A stretch of 64,000 bases of DNA. It comes from Procambarus clarkii (lineage: Eukaryota; Arthropoda; Malacostraca; Decapoda; Cambaridae). Made by a program: the position numbers and the translations under genes. Positions 43,301-53,958 of this stretch are shown here, in pieces. The notes under the pieces are model-generated. The model worked only from the letters and a program-made list of their open reading frames with translations, ran no database searches and was not told where the DNA came from. Where the stretch lies: contig NC_091175.1 of assembly GCF_040958095.1 (NCBI RefSeq), positions 20,560,003 to 20,624,002 on the forward strand. The letters run 5' to 3'. Within the stretch, counting starts at the first letter, position 1. Each line of letters opens with the position of its first letter.

Positions 43301-43771
43301 CCGGTCTGCCAGTGTAGCCAGCTGGGCTAATGGGGTGTCGTCAGCCATACTGAATAGGGCCGGTTGAATGTGTTTTGGACAGAGTTGTATCCACAGTGAT
43401 CTCACAATCTCGCTGGGGGCTGGGCCAGTTGCAGTATGCATCACATACTTAATATGCCGCAGAAGCTGAGCTGGTGTTTTGTCTGCTAATCTTTTGTCAG
43501 TGAGGAGTTGGTCCCTTTGTTGAATGCGGCGTTTCATTGCTGCCTGTAGAAGAGCGGCCTTCAATGCAGTGTACGTCCTGGTGTCCGGTGATGGCGCGGT
43601 GATGACAGCGGAGGCAGTGTGCATAGCCTCCGAGGGAAGTGTTGGCAGGGTACAGGCATATCGGGCTTTCTCAGTCGAAATTTCGTGAAGGTCGAAAATA
43701 GCCTCCATCTGCATGAACCAAGATTCTGGCTCATCTGCGTTGTATGCTGGAAACCTGGTAGATAAATCCAT
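40347..43771 (-). mobile_element. Ty3/Gypsy LTR retrotransposon, internal region (fossil)
   Basis: Minus-strand parts in order: gag with a CCHC-type knuckle (about 43771-43037), aspartic protease with the DTGA motif (about 43000-42900), reverse transcriptase with YIDDLL (about 42500-41850), RNase H (about 41750-41300) and integrase with the HHCC and DDE core (about 41150-40350). Broken in a small number of places and cut off at the integrase end by the LINE. One LTR (43825-44135) adjoins gag in the expected place; the other in-order LTR is missing. Confidence 0.88.
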
Positions 43772-43824
43772 GGCGAAGATCTAGTTTGTGACTAGGTGTT
43801 CTTTTTCACTCACTGGGTCACCAA

Positions 43825-44135
43825 TGTAACGGTTCTATTGTTACGTAAAGTATGGTGACAAATAAACACAGACACTAAGATACTATATATATATTTGGTC
43901 GAATATACAGAAGTACACAGGTGATACTTTGGTGTGAGTTGAGCGCACTGAGCGTCGGTACAGTATCTCGCAAGTGTCTGCTCTAGACCACACTTGAAAG
44001 TAGACTAGCCAATGTTCGCTACACCGCTGCTTATATGCCCGGGCAACGCCTCACCTCATTCATCTCCAAAGGTTGACAGGAATATTAACAATGCATTTGG
44101 AGCGAGTATATTATTGGGATAATCTACTCGCTACA
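43825..44135 (-). mobile_element. 5' LTR of the Gypsy element
   Basis: 311 bp with TG...CA ends. On the element strand it ends in ACCGTTACA and is followed by TTGGTGACCCAGTGAG, the probable primer-binding site, 50 bases before gag. Similarity to the inverted copy at 34413-34747 is high, suggesting modest age. Confidence 0.85.
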
Positions 44136-44204
44136 ATATATACGAAACGTACAAAATTTGTGTCCGAAATGGTAAAAATGTGTGCGATCCGTCTTCTACA
44201 AATA

Positions 44205-44325
44205 CAAATATTTATTCAGGTAAAGTACATACATAGATACAAAACGTTGATGGATTTATAGATAGAGCTAGTACATACAATGCTTAAAGCCACTATTACG
44301 CAATGCGTTTCGGGCAGGAAAGTAC
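44205..44325 (-). mobile_element. LINE-B 3' end
   Basis: TATTTATTCAGGTAAAGTAC, then AAAGCCACTATTACGCAATG and CGTTTCGGGCAGG. Confidence 0.78.
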
Positions 44326-44369
44326 TTTTCTGTAGTGTTCTGTAGTACTAGTAGTCAGTCTAACGTGTA

Positions 44370-44500
44370 CTCACCTATTTGTACTTGCGGGGGTTGAGCT
44401 TTGGCTCTTTGGTCCAGCCTCTCAACTGTCAATGTCAACTGTCAGAGTATACGAATACACTCTGGCTACCTGTCCCCCGATACCATGAATTATTATAAGA
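44370..44500 (+). mobile_element. Dispersed repeat fragment (GTACTCACCTATTTGTACTT type)
   Basis: GCGGGGGTTGAGCTTTGGCT, CTCTTTGGTCCAGCCTCTCA and TACCATGAATTATTATAAG. Pieces recur at 59545-59590 and 55885-55955. Family not identified. Confidence 0.5.
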
Positions 44501-44689
44501 CCAGACGCGCACTAGCAAATCTGAGTACACCACAAGGATATCTTCCAATATTCGTGAGTGCTGCAGTTAGTTCTTCACAATTCACTATCCATACTTTCTC
44601 CTGGTTCAACAGTTTTCATATTTATTTTTATATTTCAAATTTTCAACGCGTTTCCTTTCATTTACCTGAGGACCAATATGTCTAGTTGC

Positions 44690-44865
44690 CTCAACGAGGA
44701 CTGGAAACCCACGGAACCGCCTACCCGCCGAAACCCTTAATGCCAAAACTGCTGAACTTTAAAATCCAATTGGAAAAAAATCCTCATGGCAAATGTGGGG
44801 GGACCTTTGACAAGCCACCTGCTTCCTGTCCTCGTCGAGGCCACTAGAGTTATAATGACCCTCAG
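44690..44865 (+). mobile_element. CR1-like LINE 3' end (family C)
   Basis: CCGCCTACCCGCCGAAACCC, TTAATGCCAAAACTGC, and GCTTCCTGTCCTCGTCGAGG; same end as 30585-30710. Confidence 0.72.
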
Positions 44866-44959
44866 GTACATTCAGGTAAATATGTTGCAAGTATACTGTC
44901 AGCCCCGTAACACAGAGTAGTAGTAGGCATCCATCAGTCTCAGGAGACTATGGTGTTGT

Positions 44960-45705
44960 GCTCTGGTTCAAGTTCAATTATGTTTATTGAGACAAGAAAA
45001 AATACATCTCAAAATGATAGAGTAGCTTAGGCTATTTCAACCCCCCTCTACTTCAAGTCCCTCAAGGGACGCACAATTCAGTGAGTACAAATACACAAAT
45101 CACAATACAAGAATCCCATTTAACATTGCAGGTTAATATAGTAAGCACAGCATTTAAGTGTTACACTCTTGGGGCAAAATTCTTGTAGCTCCTAAGTATA
45201 CTGTCTATCATACCATTATCACACATCCAAACAATTTTATGTGGTACCCTACTTATTTCCTTATTTCTATAGTTATCAATAAGTTGACACACTAATACAT
45301 AATGTTCTAAGGTGTGGGCGTGCGGCATACTACATAATTTACACTCCTTATCTTTTTCACTGACATCAACACCGTATTGCCAGATATATTTGTATCCTAC
45401 TCTTGATCTCATGTAAATTGAATCCTTCCAAGTAGACTTTCCTCTACCATAGACGAAGGACGAATTTGTTTTTATTATTGAATAATTCTTAAGTGTGTTA
45501 CTACTGTTCACCATTGCCATTCTTTTTACCATTTCTTCATCTTCTTGGATCATCTTGATTCTTGTTTTTATTTATTGCAAGGTTAACTGACATATAACAT
45601 CAACAAGAGTTTTTTCCGTGGCTCTCTTCGCTATCTCATCAACTACCTCATTCAACAGTATTCCCACATGTGAAGGAATCCACATGAATCTGGTTGTTGG
45701 TCTGG
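44960..45705 (-). mobile_element. LINE-A-type fragment: RNase H end and C-terminal domain
   Basis: The minus strand reads FMWIPSHVGI and EVVDEIAKRATEK (RNase H end, about 45700-45610), then the open frame 45553-45161 with SRVGYKYIWQYG and CKLCSMPHAHTLEHYVLVC, the zinc-finger-like tail of this LINE family. Its 3' UTR differs from LINE-A (45155-44965, ATGTTTATTGAGACAAGA). One stop separates the RNase H part from the tail. Confidence 0.78.
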
Positions 45706-45896
45706 AGTGGCCTCACCAGGGCGCAAAGCCAGAGTAGGTTGATATGGAGGAGAAGCTGTTACCCATGCAACAGAGTAGTGGTAGGGTTATTGGTAGTTCA
45801 CACAAACTATTATTATTATCACCATTTACCACGGTACATAAAGGAACGACCTATTACCCATATCTGTATTTGATCCCTCATGCTCTCTTCTGATGT

Positions 45897-45899
<3 letters not shown>

Positions 45900-45930
<31 letters not shown>

Positions 45931-46480
45931 TTTTTATTTAAGCAAAAATACATACATGCATACATTGGATATAAGAATATTGTATGAATCATAAGTAGGG
46001 GCAAGTACAATGCCTGAAGCCACTAATACGCACAGCATTTCAGGCATCAAACTGAAAACAAAATATAAGACTTAAAACTAAATGAGATAAAAAAATAATG
46101 AATTGAAGTATATGAATAGAAATAAAATGCCAATTTCTACACGATGATTGGAACAGCAAAAATTGCAACAGAACACATTAATTTTACAACAAAAATAGAA
46201 GGAATACAATATTTTATTAATTTTTTACATGACAGAAACAGCAGTAGTAGTACAGGTTCAGTAATTAATATTCAATAACAGTAAAACATAGTTTGGCATT
46301 TAGGAAGTAAGGTAGATTACATAGCGTTTATAAGTTTCTCCTTTAAACTGGTTGAGAGAAGGACAGTCTTTTGATGTAGTTAGGAAGGTCATTCCACGTT
46401 TTGGGACCCTTGATTTGCCGAGTAGATAAGGAATGTTATTGTCTCTGGTAGGTTCTGTCACATGCTCTATGAGAAAAGAG
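45900..46480 (-). mobile_element. LINE-B 3' end, minus copy
   Basis: (AAT)n at the tail side (45902-45930), TGATTTTTATTTAAGC, GCCACTAATACGCACAGCAT, and the decayed C-terminal coding block (GGAAGGTCATTCCACGTTTT at 46387, encoding KTWNDLP). Confidence 0.75.
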
Positions 46481-46814
46481 TTCTGTACCAGGTCATTGTT
46501 CTTCCGCTTATGATGTTAGATTCAGCTAGTCTCTTGTAAAGACTTGGGCTTCCTCTGCTGCATTGATCACCTTGTGCAGATCAGTAATTTCTGCTGTGGC
46601 CGTGTCAGCCCTATAGTATACTCCCATTGTTAGTTTGCTTCCGTTTTAAGCTAGTATATTGCGCAATACAGATTCTGGGGATCCCATGGTGTTTAATTCT
46701 TAAATGCTAGTTGCATTCAAGCCCTGTTTAATTTATACGAATACAGTGGATACAGCATCACACCACCTGCAACCGATGTTCTGTCCTCTCTGAAAGGCGC
46801 TAATTAAGCCAGTA
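46481..46814. other. Possibly old LINE sequence
   Basis: The minus strand has an open patch (MGVYYRADTATAEITDLHKV) without a firm match. Confidence 0.35.
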
Positions 46815-47089
46815 TGACAATATTTTATTATTTTTTATTTTTTTTACATGCAAACATGCAATTTAAATACAATAAAAACAAGAAAAGTACATAGAAAACA
46901 TAACAAAACAAAACAATAAAGCACCGGCCAGAAGGGCCGACAGCACAGGACAACAAATAAACACGAGAAATGCAAGAGCATACATCAAAATAGAAAACAA
47001 TGTCAAACAAGCAAGCACAGTAACATTATAAAACAAAACAGTATAAAACAAAACAAACATCAAGAGGTATAACATGAAACAGAACAAGA
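46815..47089 (-). mobile_element. Element X, 3' terminal piece
   Basis: AC-rich on the plus strand, with CACCGGCCAGAAGGGCCGAC (46922) matching CACCGGCCTGAAGGACCGAG (50660). The minus strand ends in an A-rich tail. It is the far part of element X, separated from 50424-52950 by the LINE-A insertion. Confidence 0.72.
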
Positions 47090-47287
47090 CCTCCGAATGC
47101 ATGATAGAGCTGATAAGTTAGCCAAAGAATCTGCCTTTAAAGTAGGCGTTGAGTGTAACCTTGGATTGTCAATGAGCAATCTGAGAGCAGCAGTACACCG
47201 AGAACTTCAAGATCTTGTAGATCTGAGGCAAAGTGAAATTGACACTAGTAATTCCCTCTATCATCATACTATGGGATCTACATACTA
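47090..47287 (+). mobile_element. LINE-A, 5' piece (RNase H end)
   Basis: MHDRADKLAKESAFKVGVEC then LGLSMSNLRAAVHRELQDL, the end of RNase H and the linker. It begins right after AACAAGA (47083-47089), repeated at 50424-50430 beyond the LINE-A tail: a 7-bp target duplication. Confidence 0.82.
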
Positions 47288-49523
47288 TGTAGATGTCATC
47301 TGACTTAGAAATGGCGAATGAATTTAATAGCTTCTTTTCATCGGTTGGTGCTAACCTTGCAAGTAAAATCCCACAGACTCAGACACATATCAACACATAT
47401 CTCTCAGGCAGCTATCCAAACTCTCTTCTCCTCTCACCAGTCAGCCCGTCAGATGTTGTGTCCATCATACACTCACTAAAAACCAAAGCTGGGAACATCA
47501 GTGAAATCCCATCCATTGTATACAAGAGCGCCTCCCATGCCCTTGCACCACCTATAGCTCTGCTGTTCAACAAATCCCTTGAGTGTCATACTTCCCTGAT
47601 ATCCTTAAAAACGCAAGAGTAACGCCAGTTCATAAAGGAGGTAATCCGTCAGACATAAACAACTACAGACCAATATCGAACCTACCCATACTATCAAAAA
47701 TATTTGAAAAAATTATCTACAAACAGCTCTACTGCTATCTCGTAAAATTCGACATTCTTAGCCCCTGTCAGTTTGGCTTCCGCTCTCAAAAGAGTACCAA
47801 CGATGCAATTATTAGTCTCCTTGATATAATTTACTCAGCCCTTGACAAAAATGAGTTTCCAATTGGACTCTTCATTGACCTGAGAAAGGCCTTTGATACT
47901 GTTAATCACGATTACCTCTTATGTAAACTCCATCATTATGGAATCCGAGGCCATGCACTGGACTATATCCAATCCTATCTTAGTGATAGACACCAATGTG
48001 TAGCCATCAATAATATAATCTCTCCCATTCTACCAATAACCGTTGGAGTGCCACAGGGCAGCATCTTGGGACCCCTACTATTTCTTATATACATTAATGA
48101 TCTGCCTAATGTCTCTAACATTCTGAAACCTATTTTGTTTGCTGATGATACTACCCTCATTTACTCCAACCCCAACCCACATACACTAAATGATGATGTT
48201 AATAATGAACTAAAATAAGTCCACTTATGGATGTCAACCAACAAACTAACACTTAACATAGAAAAGACCTACTACATCCTATTTGGAAGCAAATCTACAA
48301 ATGCAATTCAGCTTCAGATTGACAATGTAAACATTAGCAATAAAAATGATGGAAAGTTTCTTGGCATATTCCTAGACAAGAGACTCAACTTCAGTACCCA
48401 CATACAACACATAACTAAGAAAGTCTCTAAAACAGTTGGTATACTCTCCAAAATCAGATATTATGTTCCTAACTCTGCTCTCATCTCTCTATATTATGCA
48501 CTAATCTATCCCTATCTCAACTATGGTATCTGTGCATGGGGTTCAACCACTGCAAACCACCTCAAGTCCAACATCACCCAGCAAAAATCTGCTATCAGAA
48601 TAATATAAAATTCTGCTTTCAGACAACACACAGCCCCCTTGTTTAACTCCCTAAACATGCTAAACATAATCTCACTCCACAAATTCTCCTGTGTCAACGT
48701 ACTACATTTACAAAACCCTGTTCTTAAATGCAAATCCTTGTCTGAAACTCTTCCTGGACAGATGTAATAGGACCCATTATCACCACACCAGAAATAAATA
48801 TCTCTTCGATATCCCCAGAGTTAAACTTAATCTGTGTAAACACTCTATGCAAATAAAGGGACCCCAGTTTATGGAACTCACTCCCTACTGAATTGAAAAG
48901 CTGTCCAACTTTTACATCATTCAAAATCAATACTAAAAAGTACCTAATTTCATCTTCATAGTTTTTTCACTTTTTGCCTTAAAATTGCACTGTATCTATT
49001 GCTACCCAATCTCCCAACCTTTATGTTCCCAATTTGAACATATTTACCATTGAGATCATTGCTGTTTTCTTATATGTGCTGCCAATCTGTTGTATGGTGT
49101 TTATAAATCTTGTTATCTGTATCTTTTGCTACCCAGTCTCCCAATCTTTATGTACCCATTCTGAACATCTTTACCATTGTGATCATGGCTGTCTTATATG
49201 TGCTGTCAATCTGCTGTATGGTGTCTATTAATCTTGTTTAAATTACTAATCAAGCTGTCAATGTAATCAATCAGAGCTTTAATATAATGTGCTTTAATAT
49301 ACTTATCTCTCTCATCTCATTTTTCTCTTGTAATGTATCTTTCATTTATCAATTCTGATTGAAATTACCTACTTAAAATTATCTGCTAGATTAAAGACCT
49401 GCCCGAAACGCTGCGCGTACTAGTGGCTTTACAAGAGTGTAAATACTGTACTATCCAATGTATTCTCACAAACCCAATGTACCTTCTTGTATATATATAA
49501 ATAAAATAAAATAAAATGTAGAT
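47288..49523 (+). mobile_element. LINE-B (CR1/L2 group), 5'-truncated, nested in LINE-A
   Basis: Reverse transcriptase with [68 protein letters not shown] and FADDTTLIY, then thumb and the TRNKYLFDIPRVKLN tail. Frame breaks near 47600 and 48690 and stops at 48216 and 48606. The 3' UTR contains two copies of a GCTACCCAATCTCCCAACCT / TATGTACCC / ACCATTGTGATCAT unit (about 48995-49230), then GCCCGAAACGCTGCGCGTAC and (AAATA)n. ACATACTA flanks it (47280-47287, 49524-49531). Confidence 0.88.
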
Positions 49524-49544
49524 ACATACTACATCATATCATAG

Positions 49545-49785
49545 GGAGCCGAGCGGACAGCACGCTGGACTTGTGATCCTGTGGTCCTGGGTTCGATCCC
49601 AGGCGCCGGCGAGAAACATTGGGCAGAGTTTCTTTCACCCAATGCCCCTGTTACCTAGCAGTAAAATAGGTACCTGTGTGTTAGTCAGCTGTCACGGGCT
49701 GCTTCCTGGGGGTGGAGGCCTGGTCGAGGACCGGGCCGCGGGGACACTAAAAAGCCCCGAAATCATCAAGATAACCTCAAGATAA
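49545..49785 (+). mobile_element. tRNA-derived SINE (S3), nested beside LINE-B
   Basis: GGGAGCCGAGCGGACAGCAC (head lacks a few bases versus 28464), TTCGATCCCAGG T-arm, TTACCTAGCAGTAAAATAGG and the ATCAAGATAACCTCAAG end. Flanked by ATCAT-type repeats. Confidence 0.9.
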
Positions 49786-49789
49786 GATA

Positions 49790-50423
49790 CTATCATGCAA
49801 GAGGAGCCACACATCTATGGATCATCCAATAAAATCAGCAGACTTCTAGATGTTACTACTGCTCGGCTTAGACTCGGTTACAAGTATCTCTGGGAATTCT
49901 CATTATCTGCTGATGTAGACCTGACCAAATGTAAACTGTATCAACAAAATTATTCGCACACCCTCCGTCACTATGTGATGGAGTGCGAAAAGATACGTGA
50001 ATTTAGAGAGAATTCTATAACCAATGTTCCAGCGATGTGTAAATATTTCATTCAAAATGATCTGCTACCAGAAATTTTAGCCAAATATCCCCAGTTTGCT
50101 AACTGTAGGTAGTAACCGAGTGATTGTAACCTATCCACCGCTGCCCACTGGATGGGGGGCGGTGTGCAGGACAAACATAAATTGTGACACTAGCTCTCCA
50201 CATATGTCAGTTGCTTAATTTAGAACCTGTACTTGAGGTCGATCTCGAACCCATTGTTGATGTGACGACTTATATTGAATTTTGTAACTAGCTCATCAAG
50301 ATTGTAACTTGCTTAGCTAAATGAATTGTGGGGTTCAGTCCCTGAGCCCATTATGTGCCTCTGTAACCCTTTCCACTACCGCCCACAGGATGGGTATGGG
50401 GTGCATAATAAATGAACTAAACT
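49790..50423 (+). mobile_element. LINE-A, 3' piece
   Basis: 105 open codons: ISRLLDVTTARLRLGYKYLW, CKLYQQNYSHTLRHYVMECE and the PQFANCR end, then the full 3' UTR to GGGTATGGGGTGCATAATAA and an A-rich tail. This is the master copy for recognising the 3' ends listed elsewhere. Confidence 0.88.
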
Positions 50424-51000
50424 AACAAGAAAATCACAATAAACAACAAAACAAAAATAACAAACAAGTACAACATGTAATGCAATAATAAAACACCAGC
50501 GCAAGATACATCACAGAAACAAGACATGAATAAAAACACACACAAAACCAACAGCCTCGCAACAAACAAAGGGAGAGACCAAAATATACAATACTAATAA
50601 ACAAGCAATCCATGCAATCAAGAAAACAAAACATAGTAACATACACAACAACAAACAAGCACCGGCCTGAAGGACCGAGAACAAAACACAACATAAAGGA
50701 CATCATGAAATAGAACAAGAAAATCGCACAGCACACAAGCCAAAAATAAAAACAAAAAAATAATAATAAAAAAATAAAAATAAAAACAAAAAACAACACA
50801 GTCTAGCAATGCATAAGTAAAACACACATGGCAAAGTAACAACACAAAAGCAAATACAGGAATAAAAACACCCTCACCAAAACACCGGCCTCGCAACAAA
50901 GAAGGGAGAGGCACGGGTACACAATACAAAAGGCCATAGGGGCACACAACACTACAGTAACATGAAATCAGCTTACATATTTGCCCGGGAACAAGATCCG
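50424..51000 (-). mobile_element. Element X, 3' untranslated region with internal repeats
   Basis: AC-rich on the plus strand; repeated CACCGGCC and GCCTCGCAACAAA units at 50552, 50660 and 50882. ATCATGAAATAGAACAAGAA (50703) is an unoccupied copy of the LINE-A target site. Confidence 0.7.
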
Positions 51001-52946
51001 GGGGAACAGCACACTGAACGCCTCCCAATGCAACCACCTCCCCAAAGAGGCTTGACCCTCCACCGGGGAAGCCATGTCATCCGGAACCCCGGCAACAAAC
51101 ACCCTTAAACAGGGAACCCAGACGGTGTCACTCCGGAGGTGAGTAACCGCCACCCTACTCCATACACCGGGAACCCGCCCACCATGAAAGTCCTCCGGCC
51201 TTTCAGACAGCAGGGACTCGGCAACCACAGCCTCCAGGTCCCCAAGGCGCAACCCCGCAGGAGAGAGCCGGACAGAGGGCATCAGCGGTCACGGGCACAC
51301 CACCAGACGACTGCAGGGAACCAGGGCGGCGCGCATCCTTTCGTAGTCACTACCAGGCCACGCCCAACACCAGCATCCGCACTATCCCTGGCAGCGGAAG
51401 CCACCACACCCCACTGCGGAGAGCCCCCTGGCGGGGAAGGAACAGAAGGCACACCCGAGACACGGGCACCAGCAGGCACATGTACCTCCGCCACCACCAA
51501 CCGCGGAGACAACGACGCATCCGGATCCACACTGTCAACACCCGAAGACCCACAGTCACTGAAGTCCCCAACATCGGCCCAGGCAGTAGACGAACGCCTG
51601 GAACGTTTGGACTCCGGCCAGATATCGTCAGAGCCGGAAGCGGACCCAGAAACACGGGCACCACTAGCCGGACGAACCGACGGCCGACTGCAGAACGGCA
51701 GCAGCCTCTACCACAGGGGAAACCGGACCACCCACAGCAGGATGCTCCGCAGCCACCCTAGCACCCAGCACAGTAGGGATCTGAGGTGAGGATGCAGGGC
51801 CAGACTCAGCAGCCGAAGACGAGGGAGCAGACGGCGATGCCTCACATATATCACATATATGGGGCCTCGTAGCCTTGTGGATAGCGCGCAGGATTCGTAA
51901 TTCTGTGGCGCGGGTTCGATTCCCGCACGAGGCAGAAACAAATGGGCAAAGTTTCTTTCACCCTAAGTGCCCCTGTTACCTAGCAGTAAATAGGTACCTG
52001 GGAGTTAGTCAGCTGTCACGGGCTGCTTCCTGGGGTGTGTGTGTGTGTGGTGTGGGAAAAAAAAAGAAAGTAGTTAGTAAACAGTTGATTGACAGTTGAG
52101 AGGCGGGCCCAAAGAGCAAAGCTCAACCCCCGTAAAAACACAACTAGTAAACACAGGGAGCACCAGGAAGGCCCACTGGAGCAGCAGGGCCAATGACAGG
52201 AGCAGGAGTAGCAACCGACGGCACCACAACATCCGGAGGAGGGTCTGCGACAACCGGGGAAACGTCGGGCGACGCTGGGGGAGCCTCATCAGCTAGCTGG
52301 ACGTTCACCTCCTCAACCCCCAGAGTCGTCCTCCAGAGGGAGCGGCGGGAAATCCTCTTCTCGGAACAAGTTGATGGGGGCAACCGGAGCCGCAACGCAC
52401 CCGTCAGCCTGATGCCCCATCAAGCCACACCGGAAACAGGTACGGGGTTGCCGGGCATAGTACACACGGACGTAGTACCCCATAAGCCGGACCGAAGATG
52501 GAATATCCGACCGCAGGCGCATCCCCAAGGTGCGAATGTTCGTCCGCCTACCTGCATACCGCCCTGAGGAGAGCGTGTTCACCCGCACACTGACGACTAC
52601 TCCATACCTCTGAAAGTAACGTCGGAGGAGGTCCTCGGGAAACTCCAGGGGCGCCCCATGCACTCTGACTTAAGTCAGAGCACCACTACGGTCCGAGATG
52701 GACACAGAGCCGGCAATGGCAACGAACGCCCCGATCGTAACGACGGAGGAAGTCACGGTACTACTCCTCCATCACAAACTTGATAACAACCCGGTGGGAA
52801 GTTACCAGCTCAACACCGTAGACGGCCATCACAGGAACACGGAGCATGTCGCACATAACCATTTCAATGTCCGCATACCCAGCACGACCAGTAAACTCCA
52901 GACCCACGGAGTTTACCCGTACAATAGGAGGAAGATGTCCTCCCAT
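51001..52946 (-). pseudogene. Element X ORF1: CCHC-knuckle gag-like protein, no ORF2
   Basis: Minus-strand pieces: an N-terminal part with VTSHRVVIKFVMEE (52946-52761), then a frame shift to PLEFPEDLLRRYFQRYGVVV, the ARQPRTCFRCGLMGHQADGC knuckle and NLFREEDFPPLP (52663-52313). A Pro/Val-rich stretch follows, then a C-terminal block LSPAGLRLGDLEAVVAESLL to GKYVS near 51000. Such RRM-like plus single-knuckle proteins are ORF1 of LINEs. No endonuclease or reverse transcriptase follows before the 3' UTR, as in half-LINE elements. A SINE at 51862-52045 interrupts it. Confidence 0.7.
51862..52045 (+). mobile_element. tRNA-Thr-like SINE nested in element X
   Basis: Head GCCTCGTAGCCTTGTGGATA to CGCACGAGGCA forms a full cloverleaf: 7-bp acceptor stem, CAGGA/TTCTG anticodon stem with TTCGTAA loop (CGT) and a CGGGTTCGATTCCCG T-arm. 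The S3 body then follows (TTACCTAGCAGTAAATAGG, GGGCTGCTTCC). The attached body and A-rich end make it a SINE, not a tRNA gene. Confidence 0.85.
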
Positions 52947-53252
52947 AGCAAGCTCGCCACGTCAACACCCAGCCAGTCAGCAACAGCAGGGGAGGGGCAG
53001 AGATGTCGCCCACACCTCCTGGCGACGAAAACGGCAAACAGCCCAAACCACCAGAGGCCAGGCGATACGTCTGTACCTCACGGCAGCTCCAGGTGGACTC
53101 AATTTTAGGTAGAGTATGAGAATATCTTATAATGTCCGCGAGAGAATGAAATAGTTACTAAGCTTATCAATAATTTCAGTTGTTTGTAAACAACAGAGAA
53201 AACGTTTCTTCGCTTGATAACGACTTGTGACCACTTTTACGAAATTGAAAGT

Positions 53253-53445
53253 GGAATTGAAATTGAAATAAGTTTATTGAGGTAAAATACACACAAAGGG
53301 ATGAGGAAGCTCAAGCTATTCTCACCCCGTTCAGTACAACTTATTTATACATATATAGACACACATCACAAACAATAAACATATTGCCGAACATTTTGAG
53401 AGATAAACATATACAATTCCTACTTAACACAAGTAGTATGGTATA
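53253..53445 (-). mobile_element. LINE 3' end (family D)
   Basis: GGAATTGAAATTGAAATAAG, TTTATTGAGGTAAAATACAC and CACCCCGTTCAGTACAACTT; same end as 12026-12225. Confidence 0.75.
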
Positions 53446-53958
53446 CTTTTACGAATACTAACGGTCCCATTCATTGTTATGGATCCATAGGCCCAACCAT
53501 GGTTCTATTGTCCCTACCATAGTTATAGTGATCTATTGTTCCAACCATAGCTAGAGTTCTATTATTATTTATGGTCATTTAAACATTACCCTCAATACGT
53601 ACTCGGTTAAGTTGCCTAAGAATTCATTCAATCCCAATGTAAGTCTGATAAGATTCTGAGTTTTATCTGGAGTCCTTCATATAAATATATGCATTAAGTT
53701 TGCTGTATCAAATCTATTCATCATCGTAGTTAAATGTAATTTATTTTAAATAATTTTTATTAATTTTATTGCCATTTATGAATGACATATTTGTTTTGAT
53801 AAACATTAAGCTCTCACCCGCAAAAAAAACTCGTTGCCTCTCAACACCTGCAAAATATACGTTACCCTTAAAATACCAATTTAAAAACGGTACACAGTTT
53901 GTAAATGTCAATTTTTTTGTAAATAAAGTCAGTATTAATGGATAAATTCAAGGTTGTT
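53446..53958. other. No feature seen
   Basis: AT-rich sequence before the GC-rich island. Confidence 0.4.

Noticed and set aside
34413-44135. One intact LTR retrotransposon between the two LTRs
   Set aside because: The LTRs are inverted relative to each other, one end of the pol region is lost and a LINE occupies the gap.
47097-47303. Small host gene with a RADKLAKE motif
   Set aside because: This is the end of a LINE RNase H domain, cut by another LINE.
51864-51935. Possible tRNA-Thr(CGT) gene
   Set aside because: Good cloverleaf, but fused without a break to a SINE body and inserted into a transposon; counted as a SINE head.
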